Below, piece after piece: positions 10,253 to 22,298 of a stretch of DNA of 64,000 nucleotides. Origin of the DNA: Orbilia blumenaviensis (taxonomy: Eukaryota; Ascomycota; Orbiliomycetes; Orbiliales; Orbiliaceae); contig JAVHNS010000011.1 of assembly GCA_036872755.1 (NCBI GenBank), forward strand, positions 310,001-374,000, read 5' to 3'. Positions within the stretch are counted from its first letter, which is position 1; each line of letters starts with the position of its first letter. The notes beneath the pieces are model-generated. The model worked only from the letters and a program-made list of their open reading frames with translations, was not told the DNA's origin and did not search any database. The position numbers were made by a program, and so were the translations under genes.

Positions 10253-11860
10253 CTACCGCGCACGCGATACCATCTGGCCAAGGAGATTGGCGCCATACCC
10301 AGCTCCGCCCCGCATGTATGGTTTTGGGATCATCCAGGCTTCGGGCCCTGATATACCCCATCCTCTGGCAACCGCTGTCACAATAAGTATACCGACTGCT
10401 AATATCTGGGAGTATATTGTAGCCACAAGCGAGCTTGCGATAAGTAAGGCGACACTAACCCCCAAAAACAAAAGAAACCACCCCATGCAGAGATACCATG
10501 AAACAGGACGGACCAACTTCAATTTGCTAGAGCAGAGTTCCCGAACAATATCTCTATGGATCTTACATGTTCCTCCTCCGCCTCGATGGAATTCTGATCC
10601 ATGGAGATACCCAAAATTGAGGGTTACATATTTTTCCTGCTGTTCAGTCGGCTCTTGCCCACCATATGATACTGCCGAGCCCGCGAGCTCAACTGCTTCC
10701 GCAAGCCTGCTCTGGATATGTTCTGGGATCCCTTTCTCGTCTGGAACGATCTCAACTCGAGGATTCCCACCGATCATGAGAAGTCCAATAGACCCAAAAG
10801 CCCACGCAAATAGTGATGCAATTTGGATCAGAAAGGGCAACGAGCCTCTGAAAACATTCTTATCAAACATTGCAAATGCAACAGCAACAACCAAGCAGAT
10901 AGTTACGAAGTTGAACAAAATGAGGGCATACTTAAGGGTTCCAAAGACCTTCCCAAGCCGGTGGTCAACTTGGAAATCTTGGGCCAAGACTCTCTTCCAC
11001 TCGGCGTGATACTGGTGTTTGAGGAGGCCCATTGCTACCAGTATTACACTAACATATTGCCAGCGAGCTTGTTCATCTATGGTGTAGGTACCTCCAGTTT
11101 TAGGGCGAAGTAGCTCACACATGTAGCCATTCCCGCCCCGACTCCCGTCCACCAACTTACTCGGCCTCGCCAAATCAAACTCCCTATCATCGTCTACCGT
11201 CAGTTTTACCCACTTTTTGACTGGCTGGGCCTCGGGCTCCGGGCCTTCTCTCTGAGATCCCCAGGTAGTAAATCTTTGAAGACCCTTCTCCAGCATCGAG
11301 ACTGTCGAGGCTTTGCGTCCGCGGCCGCCAGGGGTCGGATTTTCAGCGCCTTCCCCCACAACATATTCTGTAGGGGAATCGAAATGAACGGAATCCCAAA
11401 CTTCAATCCTGTTCCGGATTGAACAGGCAAAGTATTGATACAGGACGTTCATCGGGCAGTTGACTCCAAAACTCGAGGACCAGTTGTCTTGACCCCATTG
11501 CACGCTTCTTTGCATTATCTGCCAGCCGCCTCGAGGCTGAATACCGATAAGAAGACAGCCAAGGGGAGCGCTGTTCCACCATTGCGGCTGGTCAGCGGCA
11601 ATACCTGCATCACTCACGAGCATTGCAACTAGCTGGACAGAGTTTGCGTTCAAGCTTTCGGTCCATTGCGGAGAGTCTGTATCAGGGATCGCTGGCCCAA
11701 GACTTGTCGAGTTCTTCGTTTCAAAGAGCTGGGTAGTGTTTGCTTTGGCAAACTCTAGGATTAATTTTGCTACATTGGCCGTCAGCGCGATTTATCAGAT
11801 ATGCATAACGTCATGCAAGGGGTTCCTGTGAGCGTGATACTAACCGTCTATAGGTGCCAT
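10253..11860 (-). CDS. Multi-pass membrane protein of unknown function
   Basis: Two exons: a 16-nt first exon 11860-11845 encoding MAPID plus one base, a 75-bp intron (11844-11770, GTTAGT..TAG), and 11769-10253. The product is 510 residues. The tiny first exon is supported because it supplies the only suitable ATG and the phase continues into a conserved-looking N-terminus (LILEFAKANTTQLFETKN). The N-terminal half is soluble, with a Trp-rich stretch and a variable Gly/Arg linker. The C-terminal half has hydrophobic segments at about 282-308, 316-340 and a long one near 443-490 that could span twice. Between them lies a loop with a Gly-rich HRGGGGTCK stretch. It resembles uncharacterised fungal membrane proteins; no enzymatic motif is visible. 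Confidence 0.8.
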
Positions 11861-13831
11861 AATCAAACGCAAAGCTTGTTCCAGAACGATACAAGGAGAT
11901 TACACCTTAGATATTGATCGATCAGAGCAGTAAACTGTATTATTTGAGGACTGTTCTTCAAAAAGCGGAATGTACACACGTATATACATATATACGGCAG
12001 GTCGAAGTTGTTTTTTAAAGTAGGCACAGAGGACTTTAGTTGCCCAAACGACCACACCCATGAATATATAACCTCTTCTTCGCCCCTGAAATATTACAAG
12101 CATTACTCACAATAAGGTCGCCATATATTTCCGGGTTGTATTCGAGGTGTGCCCTACGCTCACGTACGTAGGCACAGGGTGATGCGTGACGCCTGGCCAT
12201 AACGAGGCCTCGAGGCCGCTACATATCAGTTTAGGTCAGGGCTATATTGTGCCGTGTTACAGGTGAACATACCAGTCTCAAATCGAGGCGGGGTTATCCG
12301 CGGCTGCCACATTTTTTTCGACTCACTATTATGAATGACACGGGCAACTTCTATAATACAGGTGCAAGCGGGCGCAAGAGTTGTTACACAGGAAATATGT
12401 CGGCGGCGCACGTGTATCGCAAATATGGACAGCCTTGTGTATTAACGGGATCAGAAATTAAAAGGGACTCGTCAAACATGCTACGGCTGAAATCCTGCAG
12501 ATAGTTAAAGCTGGGATCCTTGCTTACCATTGTCATGCAACCCTCAGTTTTGCGGGAAACGTCCTGTCAATCCAGCCAGTCGTACCGGGTAAATTCGTCA
12601 GCAAAGGCAACATGTGTTTTCCACCATCCAAATATTAATAATATATTGAAGTTGGGTTAGTGCATGGCCAGGGTCTCATGATACTGACTATAGCTACGAA
12701 AGTACCTAAGTACTGAGAAATATTTCAGCCTGACTTCGGACAAAAGTATCGAGCCCCTTGCCCCGCTACTAGCAGGCAGTCACTTTGCAAACCATCGTGT
12801 TCAGCGAATCAAACCCCCTGCCTTTAGGCTAGCTCCTAGCAACAAAAGTACGCAACCATGGTATTGGCTTCAAAGTATCATATCACTGCGTCAAGTCGCC
12901 CTATAAAACCCTGGAATCGTAAAGGTATACCCTTTTAGCATTGATGCATTTAACACGATAATCGGTTGCGCAGAGGATCTGTCAGGTGAATCGACTAGAC
13001 TATAGGTCGACGGGCGCACCGCAGGTTTAGAACCTTGGCATCTTCATTCATCCGATTAGCGAAGTACCGAGTACTTATTTATATCTACCACAAACGCTGC
13101 AAGAGCTCCAGATTATTACTTCATGATTCATTCGATATGGAGATAAACTGTCAAAATTAATCTACGGAAGATCGAGAAAGTTCCAGTGGGCAGTGTAGTA
13201 TACCAGTCAACCACAAATTATTTTCCGAGGTATTGGTGACTCGAGATACGGATATATTACTTGTTTCCGACTTATAAACTAAAATGATAATTTCACTGTA
13301 GTTTCTTGATTTTGATCATTATTCCCGTAGGTTAGTTTCCTGCTAGACTTAATTACGCCGCAGAAACATTCTACCGAGTCTATATACCGTTTCCCCCCAC
13401 GGTATACACCCCATGCCCACGATCCAATGAACGCCAAAATTACATATTTAAAGTATAGAAAATCAGTTAATATTGAAGTATAACCCCTAAGTGCACGCCC
13501 AAACACTACATACGGGACGCCTGCATAATGAGAATTTATAAATCTAAATATTTACAGGGGCCCAGTTTTCGCAGCAGCCGTACATAATTAATCCGTTGAG
13601 CGAGGATCGAGGGTCGTCTTCGCTACTGAGAATCTACCTTAACTAATCTCTACCATAGACATAACGAGACCATATAAGCTTGACATTATGTACATAACAT
13701 GCTTTGAGTAGAGCTCAGAAAAAGTACTAGATCGATTCGAAGACAACACCATTCTAACAAACACTATATTTGTTAATATTATTGATATTTAATGACATAA
13801 TTCAGAACATCGGAGTCAGTGATTCAACACT
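11861..13831. other. AT-rich gene-poor region
   Basis: Presumed promoter of the membrane-protein gene on the left, then AT-rich DNA with many TA steps and only short, featureless frames. No RNA gene was recognised. Confidence 0.35.
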
Positions 13832-14875
13832 CTATGATGGTGGTGGCATTAGCTTAGCCCTGATTGCCTGGAGTAGTTCTCCATTACTGCTATCCCATGA
13901 TATATTGTAGGGGGCAAAACATTTAAATGAACGGATAGTTTTCCCTCTTCTATCACCTGAGTCGGGATCCACCCATTCAGCTTTGCCATCTGATGCTATA
14001 GTAAGATATGGATCATCTCGAAGAACGCCATAGTATATATCTTCGTTGCAATTCGGGTCCAGGTAGAAATGACATGTGGCGTGGACTACGGTAATGTCCG
14101 TGACAAGGAAGTTCCCATCCGCTGCGTCCGGGTGGCCGACCTTGATACATTTCTTGCTATCGTCCGCTCTGATAACACCAGAACTCCACGTCCCAGCCAG
14201 ACTAATGCCCTTTTTCATTGGTCCCATCTCGTCTTCTTGCTCTAGACGTCGTGCTGACTTATTATCGATAAAGGAAACTGTAAAGCCATTGGTGCCATGC
14301 CAGCTCTCGGCGTATCTACACTTGATACTCTTAATCGCATCGTCGTTCGCTTTGCCATTCTTCCACATTTCCCTATCCTCTCTATTGTAAGCGGCAAATC
14401 TCGTACTTTCCTGCACGCAGTTTTCCTCTGCAAAGAATTCACATTCACAATAGCCGGTAGTCCTGTACGAGGACAACATCCCAGGTAGATCAGTGTTTAA
14501 ATCCATGAGATTGACACACTGGTTGCTTAGGCTATTCCTATTGTCCCGGATGTGGTCCCAGTAGGCAATAGCATTGCCCGTAAAAGGGTTTAGATCCGGA
14601 GCTCCTAGGGGCCACCCAGCCCAGCCGCCCTTCGGGGATTTTCCCAGACTATCCGCCCAAAGACCCAATTGACAGTATGGTCCTTCCCAGTTCAAACTTT
14701 CAGCTGAAGGAGGAATCTTCTTCTCCGTTGGCGTCGCCGTCGTAAGATACGTAAGATCATCGAACATCCAGTTCGGAAAGACAGAAATGCCCGAAGGTCT
14801 CAACAGCCTCGGGGCAATTTGAGAAGCTACTCCTCCCAGTCCACCAGAATATGGTATTAAATCTAATGGAGGCAT
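13832..14875 (-). CDS. Cysteine-containing protein of unknown function
   Basis: A single uninterrupted frame of 347 residues starting at the ATG at 14875-14873; an in-frame stop lies just upstream, so no earlier start is possible without an intron. I do not recognise a family. The sequence has about 14 cysteines and several Trp/Tyr-rich stretches (LNWEGPYCQLGLWADS, CECEFFAEENC, CHFYLDPNC). The CEFFAEENC and CHFYLDPNC blocks sit in similar settings and suggest two related disulfide-like modules in the C-terminal two thirds. There is no hydrophobic signal peptide on this start, which is odd for such a cysteine pattern; a missed upstream exon could supply one. It lies alone in AT-rich DNA. Confidence 0.7.
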   Translation of the reverse strand: MPPLDLIPYSGGLGGVASQIAPRLLRPSGISVFPNWMFDDLTYLTTATPTEKKIPPSAESLNWEGPYCQLGLWADSLGKSPKGGWAGWPLGAPDLNPFTGNAIAYWDHIRDNRNSLSNQCVNLMDLNTDLPGMLSSYRTTGYCECEFFAEENCVQESTRFAAYNREDREMWKNGKANDDAIKSIKCRYAESWHGTNGFTVSFIDNKSARRLEQEDEMGPMKKGISLAGTWSSGVIRADDSKKCIKVGHPDAADGNFLVTDITVVHATCHFYLDPNCNEDIYYGVLRDDPYLTIASDGKAEWVDPDSGDRRGKTIRSFKCFAPYNISWDSSNGELLQAIRAKLMPPPS

Positions 14876-17800
14876 ATCCGTCTATCCGTGGGTGCCGGAA
14901 TTGGATTAGGTGTAATAAATAGGCTAGGTTGATAAGATACCAGAGCGGATTTAAGAATTTCGAAATCGAGAATAGGTTCCCGGACGCCCTTGAGTTCAAA
15001 CCAGGGTATCGATTCCGGCTATCAAAAGCTTATCAGGCCGATAGTGGGGTATAATATTCGTATTTCGCCACAGTATAACCTATTCATGGGAGCATTTTTG
15101 TCGTCAGTTACAGATGCATGACAACTCTTATATACGCAACGGTTTTAGGGCCAGATCGGAGGGGCTGCATTGATAACATTTACAATTTAAAAGTTGCAGA
15201 GACACATAACTAGTTTTGTGACCTATACCAAAGTCAGTATAATTGAAAGCAATTACAACATATCTTTGTATGGCCAAGATGCCATGAAGGTTGCTGAAGC
15301 CCGTGACCAGCTGCACAGCTGCCGAGCTCGTAGCTACAGCGTCACGAGTACACTTGCGAAGGCTGTGAACTGATATTTGCGTCTAATACCCCGATGCTAG
15401 GTAGCTTGCGACTCAGGGGAACAATGAAATTCAAACACTCTGGATGACTTCGCACAGTCTCGTATGATCACAATTAGGTATAGACGGGAAATTAAACTGA
15501 TCGTGGTGCACGAATTTAAGAATACAACCCTCCCGTTATCACTAGCAGAAATCAAAACCTGGACCCTCTCAATAAACTTGATTAAGTTAATAGCACCCGC
15601 CCATCAAAGGGCAAATAATTGTCCCATTATGTGGAATTCCCTACTATAGAGCGCAACGCTACGAATTCAATGGCACAGTACATAGCACTCAGTTTAGTAT
15701 TAAACTTACAGGTGTTTTAGTATTTGACCCCAAATTTCTGAGCCACTTTCTTACGAGAAATTTGTTTAAACGTATAAATTTACGTGATCAACAGCGTCTG
15801 GGACCGAGACTATAATTTACTAGATCATATACAATTTAAATTTAGTTATAAGACTAAGATCATATATCAGCTCCTAGCTCCTCTAGGAAGTTATAAAGAC
15901 ACCTGGTCATCAAAAACCCCAACAATCTGACTGGTAAGTATTCTCTGGCTGAGCTCGTGAGGTTAGGCTGGGCACCCGCGCTAGCTGGTATCAGTTGCAT
16001 ATTGGAACAATTAGAGGCGTATAACTTACGGTTGGAAGGCACGGGTGGAATAAACACACACCATTTGGAGTTACTATGTCAATATCGGCGTCCATTGCAT
16101 TGTAGTATCTAGATCGGTTTAAAAGTCAGCTAATATTATAATACTAAGGGTAAATACAAATACCGCTACGCAGCTGGCTCGAGTCAATGGTAAACAAATC
16201 GCGAAAACATAGGATGGCTGTTCCAAGCGCAAATATGAATATTATTCAATACCATGTCATTCCATCAAGCAAAACTACGCCTAAAACTCGCATCGAGGCT
16301 GCACTGTTTCAAATTTCTATGCCACAATGGGCTATACTAAAATTGTTGAATATGCTAACCAGATTGCGAATTCATGAGAATTCAAGGCTGCCACTACTAT
16401 ACTACGGGTTGAAGTCCTTCAGAGCCGACACTCAGCAACAATCAATCCCTATAGCTCCAAGGCCCCGGGCAGGGCAAGAAGAGTTAACACTAATACAATA
16501 CCTGCTTCTACGCTATCTATACGCCTATGGCGATGTAATTGCCTTGTAACATCTCAATACCAACGAAATTCGCAACACTTACCAAGCAGCCAACGAGACC
16601 ATGGTACCACCAAGCAGCCCTTTTTTCAGATTTTCAACTTAAGTTACTGCTGGCATCACTTCGACACGCATTCTTTAATGTCAACCTAAAACATAACATT
16701 GTTCCCAGCTATTGAACGGTATGTTGAACTCTGTATTAGCGTATAACGCTAACAAGTTGGTGGTTCCACACATGTAACTTGTAATCAGCCTCATTTCTGT
16801 TTAGGCCCAGTTCGACATACCCCCAAATATTATTTCCACCACCGTAAATCGTGTATATCCAACATATTATTGTACTTCCAGTTATGGCGAAGCCAACCCT
16901 AGTACTTAGTAACAACATATAAAGAAATACTTAAAAAATAATAGCTCAGTATTACACTACGAAGCAATCTTTCTGAGCAATTTGTTTCGCAAACCCTTCC
17001 TGTGCCTTATCAACATGCAGCTGATTTATTTCAAATTCCGGGCAGAAGCACAAGGGTTTGGTTTCAACGCCTGAGATATGGAACGTTCAAACTCTGATGC
17101 AAATTCATGATGAGGCATTACAATAATACCAAACGTGACCCCGGTACATCTGCCAAACTTGGGCTGAGTGCACGCTTGCCTCAGGAACTATGTTAGGTTG
17201 CAACGTTTTAATGTAGATGTAAAAGAGCTTAATCTAAATTTTCCTTCTCGACACGCGTATATATCACAGCAGGCAATGCGTGCTACAAATCTATAGAGCT
17301 AGGACTAGGGAGTATTGTGATACTGCTCCAGACATCCGTTGTGAAGGTTTTGCTGTATACATGTAGCCCTACACTATTGTACAAGCAGGCTCTGGGAGTC
17401 TCCTTGCGAGGTCGATCAGTGTTGTAAACCTACCAGTTGGACAATATGACAACAGACATTCCGAACACCAGCATAGCGATCTGTCACGCTTAGTGTCAGA
17501 AGTTCAAAAGACAGTCAAACAATAGCTGTAATTTGGGAACCGTTCCTTCTGACAGTCCCCCGAGGCGCTATTACCTATATATAACAAGCCCAAGTTCCCA
17601 GGGCCCAATACACCGCCAAGCTCTTAGCCATACCCGTAGAACAGCATACTATACCGGTTCCTATCGATCTTCACGGTCCATAATATGAACCGCCCCAATA
17701 AAATCTTGGCAGAAATCTAGTACGACGAGAGAATATTCAGAGCCTATCAATAGAATTCGAAGATCTAAGCTTACAGCGCCATATAAGACTACCCTAGGTA

Positions 17801-17969
17801 AAGACTCGACCCAGCTAGCCGCCTCTTTTCTAGCTTCTATCGCTAGCCAGTACATATAATACTGACCAAATAACCATCCCTCCGTCCCCCTAGAACTACT
17901 ACATATTAAGTGGCGCTGAAGAACAATTTCACTTAGAAACATCTCCAGTCTCAAGACCCAAAATTGAGG
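14876..17969. other. AT-rich gene-poor block
   Basis: About 3 kb with very high A+T and frequent stops on both strands. Open frames at 16187-16549 (plus) and 17661-17954 (minus) have no recognisable domain and I do not call them genes. The right end should hold the promoter of the secreted protein gene. Confidence 0.4.
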
Positions 17970-18767
17970 ATGGCTAAACTAAGGTCCATATCAACCATAC
18001 TTATCGTTGCCATGGCGAGCATCCAGACAGCACTTGCGCTTGATGTAAAAAGGCTTGCAGCAAGACAGGACTCTGGAGTACAAGAAAGCGAAACCTCAAC
18101 CAATGATAACACTGCTAGAAATGATTGGATAGTGACCGGCTATCAGGTCTATCAGTTCTTTAATCAGCCCGTTTTGGCTGGATTTTCGCCCGCGCCGCTC
18201 AATAATTCAACGGAGAAAGGATCTCTCGATAATCTCGGGACTTATACACCAGGCAAACTCCAAGCCGCCCTCCAGAGCTGCATTGACGGATATGCCGACC
18301 ATACCCAGTTTTGCATCACTCGATTTGCCCACACAATCGATTTGGCGCCTGATACAGTCCTAAGTGACGAAAAAGCTGCAGCATACCGAGGCAGTAGCGC
18401 TATTCTCTGCTGCCGCGACGGATATTCCGTCTACCTCACAAATGACCGAACCTGGAACCACCCAGCACACGACGTCCGAATCAACTGCTGGGATGCGGCA
18501 CGAATTGCGAACGAAACACTGACCGCTCTTATCGAACCGGAAAAAATGAGGCTACAATTCTCCAATTCCACCACACCCTTGACAGATGGGGGTAATAGCA
18601 CTGATACAACAAATTTGATAGCTCGAAGCTATTGGAGTGATGATGTCTCATGGGGCGTTTCCATCTACCACCGGTCGGATAAGACATGTCTCACAGATGA
18701 TCATTATAACTGGGTCGGAAGGGGCAAATGGGCAGATTTGGACAATCCGCCAGCAAATAAACCATAA
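17970..18767 (+). CDS. Secreted protein of unknown function (effector-like)
   Basis: One exon, 265 residues from the ATG at 17970. The N-terminus is a good signal peptide: a short basic start, a hydrophobic core (STILIVAMASIQTALA), and a likely cut before LDVKR, followed by a KR pair that a Kex2-like protease could process. The mature part carries six cysteines (SCIDG, FCITR, a CC pair in ILCCRDG, NCWD, TCLTD) and several N-glycosylation sequons. I recognise no domain. Isolation in AT-rich DNA, secretion and lack of family fit a host- or competitor-interaction protein, but this is inference only. Confidence 0.8.
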   Translation: MAKLRSISTILIVAMASIQTALALDVKRLAARQDSGVQESETSTNDNTARNDWIVTGYQVYQFFNQPVLAGFSPAPLNNSTEKGSLDNLGTYTPGKLQAALQSCIDGYADHTQFCITRFAHTIDLAPDTVLSDEKAAAYRGSSAILCCRDGYSVYLTNDRTWNHPAHDVRINCWDAARIANETLTALIEPEKMRLQFSNSTTPLTDGGNSTDTTNLIARSYWSDDVSWGVSIYHRSDKTCLTDDHYNWVGRGKWADLDNPPANKP

Positions 18768-21700
18768 CTTGAAGACAGGCTAGCAAGCAGAAGACAAAAT
18801 CTGCGGTAGATATCCTAGATGTACCATTCGTTAACACTGTAAACTCCGAGATCATTATGACTTAAATTGCATATCGTACTACTTATATGTATGCTACTAC
18901 TATATATCCTGGCTAGCCACACACAATGTAGTCGAGCATGGTCGAGATATGAATTCAAACGGCAGACCTCGTTTAGGGAAATACGTCGCAAGAGTTCGAA
19001 GGCATGAAAGAAGCCTGTCCAAATTATACACCTCTTCGAATATATCATACCCACACATATTCACTCTCTGTCGATTACCAAGTAAATTCAGACGGCTTGT
19101 ATATATAGGAGCCTCGTGTGCATTTCTGTTTCTAAAACCTTTATAAATTAAACTTAATTCCTTGCTAGATACAACTGCGCTCCAGCTCCAGTCTTCTGTC
19201 CACTTCCTTAGTTGGATTATATTGTCGAATATTCCGGCCCGCGAATGTTGGCTCTTGCTTTTCTAAAATCCTCACCCTTCCTGTGGCTCGGTTGCGCCAC
19301 CGTGTATGACACTTTACTTACTCTATTTACACTTCGGAATAAACATCTATCGGTAGTCATTAGGGGTACTTAGATGTGTATTTTTCGAGGCTGAGCCAAT
19401 ATGCAGAATATCCTGTTTTCAAAAAATAGTAAAAACTGTAAATCTGCGCCGTCGAGCGCTATATTAATATGGGATTTACGTATTAAATTTCATTTCTGCA
19501 AAAGTTGGTTGTTCATTCGATGTAGAAAATGCAGAAATCGAAAATGCAGAGAATGCAGAAGCGTCGAAAAACTTGCACATCTGACTATCGAAATTCAAAT
19601 TACAGTTAACTAGTTTCGTCCTTTACTTGCTTTAAACTTTTTAGTTGATTAAATTCTACGAACCTATCCCATATTGCTCAAATAAAGTAGTTAAAAAGAA
19701 GTAAAGCAAGGTCATTTGCACTTCCCTCTATATTTTCTAGGCTAAACAAAGGCAATCCAATTTCAAATCCAGCCAAAAACCGACATACAAAGCCATAGGT
19801 ATACAGGAGTAGTTACATGTCAAGCTATTATACTGGCGCAAGAGACACCCGGCTAGTTGTTAATATATCATGCATATAATGCTAGACGGATCAATATTTA
19901 AACCCCCCATATACCAATAAACCTCCCGCATTAAAAACAATAAGGTTTGATAAAAGTGGATCTCGCCCAACAACACTGACCAATCAAGTATTTTCGAATC
20001 CTTTGGCCAAGGAAGGCTTCCATCCCATCTTCTTACCCTTCTAGGGCTTTTTTTTTTTTTTTGGATACTTACCCTACTCAGCTTGGATGACATGCTCAAG
20101 AGATGTATCTCGTATTTGGATTGTGAGAGGACTAGCCACCCTGTATATCCAAGGTTCATTAGTCATTATTGTACCAAACATCGACCAGATCCCGGCAATT
20201 GCGCTGATTGAATGCACCTTCCATGCACCTTCAATAGGTAGCCCGAATAATTTCAGTTTCAACATCGAAGCCCAATGAGCCCTACGAAGCAGCGTGATAA
20301 TAATAAGCTGTGGCTGGGGACGACGCATGTGTATATTCACAGGTCTAAAACAATATTAGATTTAAGAAAAGCCACAATAGCTCGGTAAACGGCTTCAGTC
20401 TTAACGTTAATTTCATTTTCCGCTGGGAGATTCTAATTTCCCGACGCAATACCCTGGTGATAGAGGGATCGTATCGAAAAATCGCCGAAAGGGTTCCCGT
20501 ACGAGAGATAAGGTAGTACTGGGTTGTTTTGAACTGACGGGGAGAAGTGGATCGTTGTCGAGTGGAGTCGGGATATTTTAGCATTCGACTAGTGCTGGTA
20601 TGTTGTTGGTCAGCCGGCAGTTCGAAGGATGATGTTCTCACCTAAAACAAACTAGCCAAGGTAGAAAGGATTTAGGGTTAACTACTGTGTAGCCACTAGT
20701 TACGGATAATTCAGCCGGAAAAGTTAAGGCCCTAGTATATTTCGGTGTCGGTGACTTTACACATGGAATGCCTAATTGAATACTTAGTTTTCGATTTTAG
20801 CCTAGTGGCGCCGATGCAATATAATTCGAATTCCAACACAGATTGGACTAGGCCTGCCATTCGCAAGATCAGACCATCCAGCTGGAGAGGAGCCGAGTGC
20901 TTCTTTGAATTTAAAACTAGATGGTGATGCCGCTGGCTTGGGGAAGTCATATATTTTCTACAGATTCTCGGGTTTCCATGGCTTCAAACGTCTTGATTTA
21001 ATTTGGTCTCAGCATAGGTGGCCCTACATCTACTCCAGCTACCATTCAGAGTTCGAATTCCATGGATACACATGATTTTGAGGCATGCACGCAATCTCAT
21101 TGTTACACAAGGTGATATCATAAACCATACGAGTATAAGGAATTCTCAAAGGCGTAATTCACTGATTAGCGTGATTTTCAAGACCCTGTCGTCGATCCCT
21201 ATCCAATGTAATAATGTCTGAGACAACCTTGTGCGACCTTCCACGAAATGATTCAGGGAATGTGTTGATCACCCTAAAAATACCACAGAGCCAGCGAGTG
21301 GCTTTGAAAAAATTAAATGCAGCGGAAATGGTAATCAATAAAAGAAAGTAAGAACCTAGAGCTAGAAAGGAAAATGCTGTGCAAGTAGAGTGATGTATCC
21401 AGAAATAACAACCGGCGTTTGTTTTGCTTCGTTGGTAAGAAGAATCCGGTCCATGATCGTACGATACGATTGCTGTGAAGGGGTTAACATGGCCATATGG
21501 TGCGAGTTTTCGCGATTGAACAGTTAACTTCCGTTGGATTGTGGGATTGATAGATGTATTCCATATGCAGGCGCAGGTTCAGCTATTCGATGGCCTGATA
21601 GTCGAAATATATTAAGTTTCACAGCAGTTCGGAACAAGGACAAAAGGTCTATTGCCTTAAAGCAGAATGCTAAAAAAATACATTTACATTTAAAATCTCG

Positions 21701-21804
21701 AATGTTTCGGAGAACGCCTCTTGAGGTTTTGATCCAATGGATACCTTCTTGGGGCTCCAGGGATTTTTCAACAAGAATATATATGTACATATGGTTTCAA
21801 ACTT
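18768..21804. other. AT-rich gene-poor block
   Basis: About 3 kb without a supportable gene. It contains a run of 15 T at about 20048-20062 and a cluster of short repeats of the ATGCAGAA type near 19530-19560. Several frames near 60-100 codons occur on both strands, none with family features. Confidence 0.4.
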
Positions 21805-22298
21805 TTAGAATGCCAACCACAAACTAATGGCGCCCACAACGGCGGCTGCAGCGGAGCCCACTTTAATGTTTGAAGCCGCATTGGTAGCAGCTGGTGGTGG
21901 TGGTACTGTCGAAGGTTTGCTGGCAGAACTGCCTGCCCCGACTTTGCTTGCGGTTGGGGCGCTTTCAGCACCTTTTGCTTCTGGCTTATCAGAAGTAGCT
22001 TTAGCTCCTGCAGGGCCTGTTGTAGCCGCCTTAGCATCACCAGGCGGGCTGCTCTTCACACTAGTAACTAGTCCCGATGTATGAGCACTAGTTTGTGCAC
22101 TTTTTGGAGGTGCGGTAGTCACAACTAGAGCTGCAGATGTAGTGACGGCAGCTACGCTGGTTTCTTTCTCTGCAGCGGCCACGGAGCCGCAAATAGCGAG
22201 AATACTATATGGGGTAAATGTAATCAGTTTGTGTCCATCGCTTGATAAAGAGGAAACTAAGACGGTTGAACTAACCTTAATAAGGCGATTGGTCTCAT
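21805..22298 (-). CDS. Small Ala/Ser/Pro-rich GPI-type cell-surface protein
   Basis: Two exons, 22298-22276 and 22204-21805, with a 71-bp intron (GTTAGT..TAG); 140 residues. The 23-nt first exon plus the start of the second builds a complete signal peptide (MRPIALLSILAICGSVAAAE), strong evidence for the splice. The mature part is low-complexity Ala/Ser/Thr/Pro/Lys sequence, likely O-glycosylated. It ends in a small-residue stretch (NAASNIKVGS) and a hydrophobic tail AAAAVVGAISLWLAF, which together look like a GPI-attachment signal. No catalytic residues and no cysteines in the mature part, so a structural or shielding wall protein is the best inference. Confidence 0.75.

Noticed and set aside
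16187..16549. 120-codon plus-strand frame in AT-rich DNA
   Set aside because: No domain, no splice partners and composition like the surrounding non-coding DNA.
17661..17954. 97-codon minus-strand frame upstream of the secreted protein gene
   Set aside because: It looks somewhat protein-like (hydrophobic and acidic alternation) but I recognise no family and found no joining exons; it also overlaps the likely promoter of the secreted protein gene.
20345..20641. 98-codon minus-strand frame
   Set aside because: Ser/Arg-rich low-information sequence in a gene-poor block; no supporting signals.
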